Source: Halobacteriales archaeon (lineage in GTDB: Archaea > Thermoplasmatota > SW-10-69-26 > JACQPN01 > JAIVGT01). From it: DNA of 6,353 nucleotides. Below, in pieces: positions 1-4,741 of this stretch. Positions within the stretch are counted from its first letter, which is position 1, and every line of letters begins with the position of its first letter. The DNA lies in contig JAIVGT010000320.1 in the NCBI GenBank assembly GCA_020201485.1, positions 1 through 6,353 on the forward strand, written 5' to 3'. The notes under the pieces are model-generated. The model saw only the letters and a program-made list of their open reading frames with translations, was not told the DNA's origin and made no database searches. The position numbers and the translations under genes are program-made.

Positions 1-4
1 CCCC

Positions 5-20
5 CGAACCCTCTAATAGT
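5..20 (+). promoter_or_regulatory. Promoter of the SRP RNA gene (BRE + TATA box)
   Basis: CGAACC (5-10) followed by TCTAATAG (12-19) resembles an archaeal BRE plus TATA box and is one of the few AT-rich spots in the window. Archaeal transcription usually starts about 25 bases downstream of the TATA centre, which predicts a start near 41-43. That is where the terminal helix of the SRP RNA begins, so the element and the RNA support each other. The start site itself is inferred. Confidence 0.6.
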
Positions 21-42
21 GCGAGCGCCTTCGCAACCCCAA

Positions 43-389
43 CCCGCGCCCGACGCAAGGCCCGGCTAGGCTGGGGCACCAGGCCTGCCCTGTCACCGGA
101 AACGGTCTTCACGCCGGAGCTGAAGCTTGGGGGCGGCGAGCTGGCACGGTCACGAGCCGGCGGTCGACAGTGAGGCATCGTCCTTCGGAGTCGAAGGCGG
201 ACGGATCCGGCGATTCGGAAGAACGCACGGCCGTCCTCGTCAGGGGCACCAGGTCAGGCACGGAAGTGAGCAGCCTCACCCTGAACTCGCGACGTTCGGA
301 GGTCACGGCGCCGAGGACGCCGCCGGAAAACACTTGTGGCTCGGGCCTCCTCGTCCACCCTGGGCGGCCGGTCCGTCACAGGGCGCGGG
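43..389 (+). ncRNA. Archaeal 7S signal recognition particle RNA
   Basis: This is the RNA scaffold of the signal recognition particle, which binds SRP54 and SRP19 and targets nascent exported proteins to the membrane. The universal helix 8 signature is present: GTCAGG (253-258), CAC, the GGAA tetraloop (262-265), GTG, then AGCAGC (269-274). The outer helix 8 pairs CAGGG (241-245) with CCCTG (279-283). The Alu domain shows helix 3 (74-77 with 87-90), the UGUNR-type motif TGTCA (91-95) and helix 4 CCG-GAAA-CGG (96-105). Helix 5 is supported by 182-193 with 290-302, 157-163 with 320-326, and 129-133 with 346-350. Helix 1, the archaeal 5'-3' closing helix, pairs CCCGCGCCC (43-51) perfectly with GGGCGCGGG (381-389), continuing as 52-55 with 374-377 and 62-66 with 367-371. 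The length of about 347 nt is slightly above the usual 300-320. I could not resolve helix 6 with certainty. The ends are set by helix 1 and may be a few bases off. Short ORFs in this stretch are not real genes. Confidence 0.9.
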
Positions 390-402
390 TCCCTCTCCTT
401 CC
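388..402 (+). terminator. CU-rich terminator of the SRP RNA
   Basis: GGTCCCTCTCCTTCC lies directly at the end of the 9-bp helix 1 of the SRP RNA, giving a GC-rich stem followed by a pyrimidine tract. Archaeal terminators are normally U-rich; in this GC-rich genome the tract is mixed C and U. The same 15 bases follow another GC-rich hairpin at 2988-3002, which strengthens the terminator reading. Confidence 0.55.
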
Positions 403-405
403 TCG

Positions 406-497
406 GCGCGCCTGCGCGCATGCTTCCGCTCCAGCCCGCGGTTCGAACGGAAGCCGACCACGCTCTCCAAAGAATCCTCAAATGCGGGCATCCGCAT
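406..497. other. Inverted-repeat-rich intergenic stretch
   Basis: No protein gene is supported between the SRP terminator and the next promoter (403-545). The stretch holds GCGCG/CGCGC within 406-418, GCTTCCG (422-428) pairing with CGGAAGC (448-454) around a 19-base loop that includes the palindrome GTTCGAAC (441-448), and ATGCGG-GCAT-CCGCAT (482-497), a perfect 6-bp stem. An AT-richer spot (about 470-483) could be a weak second promoter. The repeats could belong to a small RNA, a processing site or a regulator-binding region; nothing in the sequence decides between these. Confidence 0.4.
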
Positions 498-544
498 GGA
501 GCCGCAGGCGACATGAGGCACCCCCGCAGGGGACGGTCGAGGGA

Positions 545-560
545 CAAAAACCCTTAAATG
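545..560 (+). promoter_or_regulatory. Promoter of the microprotein/sensor operon
   Basis: The A-run ACAAAAA (544-550) followed by CCCTTAAATG (551-560) forms the best BRE/TATA candidate of the window outside the SRP gene. Transcription would start near 580-585, giving a leader of about 20-25 bases that contains the ribosome binding site at 593-598. This placement argues that the gene starts at ATG 606 rather than at ATG 558, which lies inside the TATA box. Confidence 0.6.
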
Positions 561-592
561 GCCCCGTACGGCGTGCCTGGATGGGAGAAGGG

Positions 593-598
593 GGAGGT
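593..598 (+). promoter_or_regulatory. Ribosome binding site deciding the 606 start
   Basis: GGAGGT sits 7 bases before ATG 606. It is only one base from the alternative GTG at 600 and lies downstream of ATG 558, so it selects 606. Confidence 0.6.
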
Positions 599-605
599 CG
601 TGGAC

Positions 606-854
606 ATGGTCATCCGCTGGGGGACGGCGTGGCTTGCATTGGTCATCGTGCCGGGCATCGTCGGCGCTGCTCCGGCGCTCGGTGACGCGGCGGACGTGCA
701 CACGGCGCAGGCAGACGTGTGCGGCGACGTCGTGAGCCAGGCGGTCTGCCTCACCTACACCCTCGTCTTCGGCCCCGATGGCGTCCTTCCCTTCACGCAG
801 ACCGAGGCGGCATGGGCGGTCCGGACGGTCAACGACGTCGTGGGAGGCATCTGA
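606..854 (+). CDS. Secreted or membrane-tethered 82-aa microprotein of unknown function
   Basis: I do not recognise this protein. With the start at ATG 606 it begins with a short basic patch (R4) and a hydrophobic helix (about residues 7-22), followed by a plausible signal peptidase site near residues 22-24. The mature part would be about 58 residues with two cysteines, C39 and C48, which could form a disulfide outside the cell, and a C-terminal segment (51-82) of mixed polarity ending VNDVVGGI. The stop codon TGA (852-854) shares its last base with the ATG of the membrane regulator downstream, so the two are almost certainly co-transcribed and translationally coupled. The tight coupling suggests that the small protein acts with the regulator, for example as a ligand, inhibitor or subunit of its extracellular domain; this is inference. 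An upstream ATG (558) would give 98 residues but falls in the TATA box. It could also remain anchored if the signal is not cleaved. Confidence 0.7.
   Translation: MVIRWGTAWLALVIVPGIVGAAPALGDAADVHTAQADVCGDVVSQAVCLTYTLVFGPDGVLPFTQTEAAWAVRTVNDVVGGI
842..847 (+). promoter_or_regulatory. Ribosome binding site of the membrane regulator
   Basis: GGGAGG inside the last codons of the microprotein gene, 6 bases before ATG 854. It fixes the start at 854 rather than at in-frame starts upstream (from 719), which would place a hydrophilic, arginine-rich extension in front of the signal peptide. Confidence 0.65.
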
Positions 855-2350
855 TGCGCGTCCTGCTCGCCGGCATCGTGGTCGCGCTCGCCCTCGCCGC
901 GCCCCCGGCCGCCGCCGGCGGCACCGCCGTCGCCTTCGACGTCGGCTCCCACCCCGTCGTCGAGCGCGAGCTGCCGGGCTTCGTCGTGGAGCACGACCTG
1001 CCCGCGGTGTTCGTCTGGAGCGGGCAGGCCACGCGGGGCGTGCCCCTCGGACCCGAGCCGAGCTGGCGCGACGATGGCCTGGCCCTGCGCGAGCGCGAGA
1101 GCCCGGCGGTCCTCGTCATCCCCTGGTACGTGAACATGGGGGAGACGCGCGTCGACCAGGACCACGTGTATCCCTTCAACGTCGGCGACGTGCAGTACGA
1201 CCTGCGCGACCAGGCGGAGACGACGATCTACGTCGTCAGCCTGCTCGTGCCCGGCCTGCCCTCGACCACGCTCGCCTCCCGCGTCCCGGACCTGCAGCTC
1301 GGCCTCAGCGTGCGCGACGGCGCGCTGAACGGCTGCGTCGGCGACTGCGTTCCGGCCGCGCTTGACCAGGCCCTGGCCGCGGTCCACGCTCCGGCGAGCT
1401 TCGCCCGCGGCTTCGCCGCCGCGCACCTCGCGACCCTGCCCGTGGCGCAGGACGCTGCGCTCCGCGCGCCGCTCGACCCCACCCCCGGCGACGCCAGCCC
1501 CGCGCATCTCGCCGCCTCCGGCCCCGGCGGGCTGGCAGCGGAGAGCGTCGGCCCGGCCGGCCTGCTGCCGAGCGTCGACGCCGCGACCGCGGCCGCCCTC
1601 GTGCTCGCCGCCGGCCTGCTCCTCCTCGCCGGCCCGGCCGCGCTCTACAGCAAGATCCGCCGGGACAGCACGCTCGAGAACGAGACGCGCCGCGTCATCT
1701 ACGAGGCGGTCGTCGCCACGCCCGGCCTGAGCATCCAGGATGTCGCGCGCCGCGCGTCGGTGAGCCACAGCACGGCGGCGTACCACCTGGAGCGCCTGAG
1801 CAGCGCCGGCCTCGTCGTGGCGACGGGCGACGGCAACAAGGTCCGCTACTACCGCAACGGCGGCCGGTTCACGGAGCAGGAGCGCAAGCTGCTGCCCATC
1901 CTGGAGAACGCGGAGACGGTGCACGTCCTGGCCACGGTCATGGACAGCCCGTGGACCTACCGCGCCGAGATCGCGCAGAAGCTCGGCGTGACCGCGACCA
2001 CGGTGAACTGGCACCTGAAGCGTCTGTTCGGCTGCGCCGTGCTGACGGAACGGCGCGAGGGCAGGAACGCCTACCTGTTCGTGGAGCGCGCCAGCCTGCA
2101 CGTGGCCCTGACCGGCCTGCACGAGAAGCTGCAGCCGAGCCCGCCGCGCGACGTGGCGGCGAAGCTGCTCGCCCAGCTCGGCCCGGTGCAGATGCCGCCC
2201 GAGGCCGCTCCCGCGGCTCCGACGCTGGCCAGCCTGCCCACGGTGCCGCCGCCGAACCACCCCACCTCGCACGTCACGGTCGCCGGCACGGTGTACCCGC
2301 GCCTGGCCAAGTCCTCCTCGCCGCAGATGGGCTTCACGCCGAGCGAGTGA
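854..2350 (+). CDS. Membrane-anchored one-component regulator: extracellular sensor, one TM helix, tandem winged-helix domains
   Basis: This 498-aa protein carries a signal peptide (1-21, ending PPAAA), an extracellular domain of about 215 residues that I do not recognise, a single membrane helix (about 242-265) followed by positive residues (KIRR, 267-270), and a cytoplasmic half with two wHTH domains. The first (about 272-336) has its recognition helix at SVSHSTAAYHLERL (302-315) and a wing ending KVRYYRN. The second (about 350-412) has its recognition helix around TATTVNWHLKRL (380-391) and the wing REGRNAYLF. A proline-rich tail follows (447-470). The ectodomain has one close cysteine pair (CVGDC, C161 and C165). 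Such proteins are known in archaea as one-component regulators that bind DNA from the membrane; the signal and target genes cannot be read here. It overlaps the microprotein gene by one base, with GGGAGG six bases before its ATG. The soluble regulator at 2480 is a paralogue of its cytoplasmic half. Release of the DNA-binding half by proteolysis is possible but unsupported. Confidence 0.85.
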   Translation: MRVLLAGIVVALALAAPPAAAGGTAVAFDVGSHPVVERELPGFVVEHDLPAVFVWSGQATRGVPLGPEPSWRDDGLALRERESPAVLVIPWYVNMGETRVDQDHVYPFNVGDVQYDLRDQAETTIYVVSLLVPGLPSTTLASRVPDLQLGLSVRDGALNGCVGDCVPAALDQALAAVHAPASFARGFAAAHLATLPVAQDAALRAPLDPTPGDASPAHLAASGPGGLAAESVGPAGLLPSVDAATAAALVLAAGLLLLAGPAALYSKIRRDSTLENETRRVIYEAVVATPGLSIQDVARRASVSHSTAAYHLERLSSAGLVVATGDGNKVRYYRNGGRFTEQERKLLPILENAETVHVLATVMDSPWTYRAEIAQKLGVTATTVNWHLKRLFGCAVLTERREGRNAYLFVERASLHVALTGLHEKLQPSPPRDVAAKLLAQLGPVQMPPEAAPAAPTLASLPTVPPPNHPTSHVTVAGTVYPRLAKSSSPQMGFTPSE

Positions 2351-2353
2351 GCC

Positions 2354-2367
2354 GCGCCCCCGGGCGC
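2354..2367 (+). terminator. Short hairpin just after the membrane regulator
   Basis: GCGCCC (2354-2359) pairs with GGGCGC (2362-2367), beginning three bases after the stop codon; a 5-bp version with a 4-base loop is sterically easier. No T-rich or CT-rich tract follows directly, so it may stabilise the 3' end or be a weak terminator. The rest of the 129-base gap holds the next promoter. Confidence 0.35.
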
Positions 2368-2440
2368 AGACCCGCATCCTCGCGTTCGCTGTCCCCCATC
2401 CCGGTGACAGGAACCCCGCCCGCGCGTTGCATAGGAGCCC

Positions 2441-2455
2441 GGGAAAGAGTTCAAG
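2441..2455 (+). promoter_or_regulatory. Candidate promoter of the soluble regulator (leaderless)
   Basis: A purine-rich GGGAAAGA (2441-2448) resembling a BRE precedes the TATA-like GTTCAAG (2449-2455), which ends 24 bases before GTG 2480. No ribosome binding site precedes that GTG, so a transcript starting at the start codon is plausible. The same heptamer GTTCAAG precedes the subtilase at 4742. Confidence 0.4.
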
Positions 2456-2479
2456 TGCGCCCGCCCGCACGGCTGGCGC

Positions 2480-2929
2480 GTGGACGCCCGCATCGTGAAG
2501 AGCGAGGTTCGCCAACGCCTCGCCCAAGTCGTGCGGGGAGAGCCCGGGCTCATCATCACCGAGCTTGGCACGCGCATGGGGCTCTCGCACTCGACGGTGA
2601 GCTACCACCTCCGGATCCTGGAGAACGCCGGCGAGATCCAGAGCAAGCGCGATGGCCGCATCGTGCGCTACTACGCCCAGGGCCAGTACGACGACATGGC
2701 GACCCGCCTCCGCCCGCTCCTGCAGCGCGCGCGCGTCGTGGCCATCATCAAGCTCATCCAGGAGAAGCCGGACGTGTGCCCGTTCAACATCGCGCAGGAG
2801 CTCAACGTCAGCGTGCCCACCGTGATGTGGCACCTGGGCAAGCTCCGGGACTACGGGGCCATCTCCATGGAGAAGCGCAACGGGCAGTACGACATCACGC
2901 TCAGCCCGAGCCTGCAAGGGCTCGTGTGA
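2480..2929 (+). CDS. Soluble tandem winged-helix transcriptional regulator
   Basis: This 149-aa protein consists almost entirely of two wHTH domains with no membrane segment. The first (about 5-66) has the recognition helix SHSTVSYHLRIL (36-47) and the wing KRDGRIVRYY (56-65). The second (about 78-140) has SVPTVMWHLGKL (111-122) and the wing EKRNGQYDIT (131-140). The helix signature SHST..YHL is shared with the membrane regulator upstream, as is the V.WHL pattern in the second domain, so the two are paralogues with the same domain order. The start is the GTG at 2480: an in-frame TAG at 2432-2434 closes the frame and no other start lies between. There is no Shine-Dalgarno sequence, so a leaderless mRNA is likely. 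By family it binds DNA, probably as a dimer or using both domains; operator and effector are unknown. The MarR/ArsR-like fold could also sense a ligand directly. One cysteine (C100) is present but no metal-binding cluster. Confidence 0.85.
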   Translation: MDARIVKSEVRQRLAQVVRGEPGLIITELGTRMGLSHSTVSYHLRILENAGEIQSKRDGRIVRYYAQGQYDDMATRLRPLLQRARVVAIIKLIQEKPDVCPFNIAQELNVSVPTVMWHLGKLRDYGAISMEKRNGQYDITLSPSLQGLV

Positions 2930-2937
2930 ACGGCAAG

Positions 2938-2970
2938 GGAGGCAACGGGGGAGGCAACGAGGGAGGCACG
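2938..2970 (+). repeat. 12-bp tandem repeat GGAGGCAACGRG, nearly three copies
   Basis: Eight bases after the stop codon of the soluble regulator, GGAGGCAACGGG (2938-2949) and GGAGGCAACGAG (2950-2961) are followed by a third, one-base-shorter copy GGAGGCACG (2962-2970). The repeat lies between the stop codon and the terminator hairpin, so it is transcribed as 3' UTR. With the G run at 2972-2976 it provides four G tracts of three or more and could form a G-quadruplex with long loops. Confidence 0.6.
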
Positions 2971-3002
2971 CGGGGGCTCCGGCCCCCGGTCCCTCTCCTT
3001 CC
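2971..3002 (+). terminator. Hairpin plus CU-rich tract terminator of the soluble regulator
   Basis: CGGGGGC (2971-2977) pairs perfectly with GCCCCCG (2982-2988) around the stable UNCG-class tetraloop TCCG (2978-2981). The 15 bases GGTCCCTCTCCTTCC (2988-3002) follow, identical to those at the end of the SRP RNA. The hairpin begins 41 bases after the stop codon. The remaining gap up to 3147 contains no supported gene. Confidence 0.65.
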
Positions 3003-3114
3003 GCGCGGACGTTCCTCATCGCACCACCACGCGCCCCGATGCTGGGCCCTGGGCCGACATGCCCCGCATGCCCTCCGTCCCGCGCACCCGAGGCCTGAGG
3101 GTGTCGCGCTCCGC

Positions 3115-3121
3115 GCTTGAT
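3115..3121 (+). promoter_or_regulatory. Weak TATA-like element of the broken subtilase gene
   Basis: GCTTGAT ends 26 bases before GTG 3148, the distance expected for a leaderless archaeal transcript. No ribosome binding site precedes the GTG. The element is poor and is supported mainly by position. Confidence 0.25.
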
Positions 3122-3147
3122 GCCCGCGGCCGGACCACGCAGAGCCC

Positions 3148-4684
3148 GTGCGGCTCGCCTCGCTCCTCGCCCTCGCGCTGCTTGCCCTGCCCGCGCTGCC
3201 CGCGGGAGCGGGCCAGAGCGGCCCAGGGGCATTGGTGCCCGCGCTCCTCAGCTTCGACGATGCGCCGGAGGCCGCGGACGCGTGGCTCGCGGCGCACGGC
3301 GGACGGGTGACGGACGATTTCGCCTTCGCGCGCGTGCAGCGCGTCGAGGCCCCGGGGCCCGTCCTCGGCTTTCTCGCGGGTCTCCCGGGCGTGGCCGGCG
3401 TGTACCCCGAGGAGCAGGAATCGCTGCTGCTGAGCAGCTCGCGGCCGGCGGTGGGCGTGACCCCGCAGCTCTGGCAGGATGGGGCGGACGGCAGCGGCGT
3501 GGTGGTCGCGGTCGTGGACAGCGGCATCGACGCGTCGCACCCGGACCTGCGGGGCCGCGTCGTGCGCGCGGTGCGCGTGGACGGGAACGGCGTGAGCGAG
3601 GGCAGCGGCGACAGCGACGGGCACGGCACGCACATCGCCGGCATCGTGGCCGGGGACGGGAGCGCCAGCGCCGGCGCGAACGCCGGCATGGCCCCGCGGG
3701 CGCAGCTTGTTCAGCGCGGGCAACCGCGGGCCGGGCCCGGGCACGCTCACCGTCGAGGCCCAGGACCCGAAGGTCGTGACCGTGGGCGCGAGCGACGACG
3801 AGGGCCGCGTCGCGAGCTACAGCAGCCGCGGGCCGGCGAAGCGCAGCGACGGCACGGCGGCGGACTGGGCCAAGCCGGACCTGGTCGCGCCGGGCAGCTT
3901 CATCACCAGCGCGCGCGCCGGGGGCAAGGGCCGCGACGCGTACGTCACGATGAACGGCACGAGCATGGCCGCGCCCCACGTCGCGGGCATCGCCACGCTC
4001 CTCCTCAGCGCCGAGCCGAGCCTGGGCCCGCGCGAGGTCAAGGATGCGCTCCTGCGCGGGGCGCGCGACCGGGGCAGCGCCGGGGTGGACAGCGAGACCG
4101 GCCACGGCCTGGCGGACGCTGCCGCGGCGTTGGGCCTGGTGCGGCCGGCCGCGCAGAGCCCGCCCACGGTCCAGCCCTTCCGCGCGCAAGGCTCGGTCAC
4201 ACCCCTCGCCGGCCTGCTGCCCGAGGGGCTGGGCGCGAGCAAGAGCGAGGTGCGGCAGCCCATCCTGGTCGGGCCGGGCGCGCTGCGCCTGGACGTCGCG
4301 TTCCGATGGGACGACCCGCGCAGCAGCTTCGCGCTCTTCCTGGAGAAGGGCGGCGCGCGCCTGGGCCCGCTCGGCGACGCGCGGCAGGACGGCGCGTGGA
4401 GCTTGGTCGCGGCGAGCGTCGACGGGCCGCTGGAAGCGGGCACGTGGGACCTCGTGGCGCAGAGCAGCGGGCCGAGCGCGCTGTCGCACTACGAGATGAG
4501 CGGCGACGTCGTGCTGCGCGGCGCGCTCGCGCAGCACAGCGCGCCGGTCCACCGCCCCGGTCCGACGCTGCTCGAAGCCGCGCTGCCGCCCGAGGCCCAG
4601 GGCCCGGGGCCGTGGCTCGTCGGCCTGCCCCTGGCCGCGCTGGGCGCGTTCCTCTTCGCGCGCAGGCTCCGCGCCAGCGTGTGA
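3148..4684 (+). pseudogene. Membrane-anchored subtilisin-like serine protease (S8), interrupted by internal deletion and frame change
   Basis: An exported subtilase is encoded in two frames. The first part starts at GTG 3148: signal peptide (1-21, ending PAGA), an I9-like propeptide (about 30-100), the Asp motif VAVVDSGID (D124, codon 3517-3519) and the His motif DGHGTHIAG (H159, codon 3622-3624), up to MAPRAQL near 3706. The second part is one base off, from about 3707: FSAGN with the oxyanion Asn (3722-3724), SSRGP, the catalytic Ser in GTSMAAPHVAG (codon 3962-3964), a C-terminal beta domain resembling PPC domains (about 4260-4510) and a final membrane helix followed by ARRLR. His and Asn codons are only about 33 codons apart, against 85 in the neighbouring subtilase and about 90 in subtilisin. 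Some 52-58 codons of the catalytic core, including the substrate-binding strand, are missing. A simple one-base error cannot explain this; either a deletion inactivated the gene or the assembly lost a segment. Codon use is normal on both sides, so the event looks recent. Without the loss it would be a proprotease with its catalytic domain outside and a C-terminal anchor. Confidence 0.8.
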
Positions 4685-4698
4685 GTCACCGCGGTGAC
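4685..4698. promoter_or_regulatory. Perfect 14-bp palindrome, candidate operator
   Basis: GTCACCGCGGTGAC is a perfect palindrome directly after the stop codon of the broken subtilase and 8 bases upstream of the TATA-like element of the next one. Its place next to the BRE/TATA region fits an operator for a dimeric winged-helix regulator. Alternatively it may form a short RNA hairpin at the end of the upstream transcript, although no pyrimidine tract follows. Confidence 0.45.
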
Positions 4699-4706
4699 GG
4701 ACGCGG

Positions 4707-4713
4707 GTTCAAG
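4707..4713 (+). promoter_or_regulatory. TATA-like element of the intact subtilase
   Basis: GTTCAAG, identical to the element before the soluble regulator, ends 28 bases before ATG 4742. No Shine-Dalgarno sequence precedes the ATG, so a leaderless transcript is plausible. Confidence 0.4.
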
Positions 4714-4741
4714 CCGGCTCCGGCCAGCCCGGGCTTGGGCC

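Noticed and set aside
73..253. 11-bp direct repeat GGGGCACCAGG (73-83 and 243-253) as a mobile-element or CRISPR signal
   Set aside because: Both copies are inside the SRP RNA, in helix 3 and helix 8, and are explained by its structure; there is no regular spacing and no third copy.
436..458. tRNA T-arm-like sequence GGTTCGAAC
   Set aside because: The flanking bases do not form a 5-bp T stem, and no acceptor stem or anticodon arm can be found around it.
127..701. Several ORFs on both strands over the SRP RNA and the following spacer
   Set aside because: They overlap a structured RNA with helix 8 and Alu signatures, have no domain similarity and no ribosome binding site or coding-like composition.
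719..854. N-terminal extension of the membrane regulator from 719
   Set aside because: The extension lies in another frame of the microprotein gene and would bury the signal peptide behind an arginine-rich stretch; ATG 854 has a good ribosome binding site.
755..3232. Antisense ORF of 825 codons on the - strand
   Set aside because: It overlaps the well-supported regulators, spans their intergenic gaps and reads as Arg/Ala/Gly-rich low-complexity protein, the usual shadow of GC-rich coding sequence.
3700..3712. Programmed ribosomal frameshift in the subtilase
   Set aside because: A frameshift would restore the frame but not the 52-58 missing core residues, and no slippery heptamer is evident.
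3248..4552. Antisense ORF of 434 codons opposite the broken subtilase
   Set aside because: Arg- and Ala-rich composition with no recognisable domain; the + strand shows subtilase catalytic motifs.
3707..4684. The second part of the broken subtilase as an independent gene starting at TTG 3707
   Set aside because: It begins in the middle of the catalytic core at FSAGN, without signal peptide, Asp or His motif, promoter or ribosome binding site.
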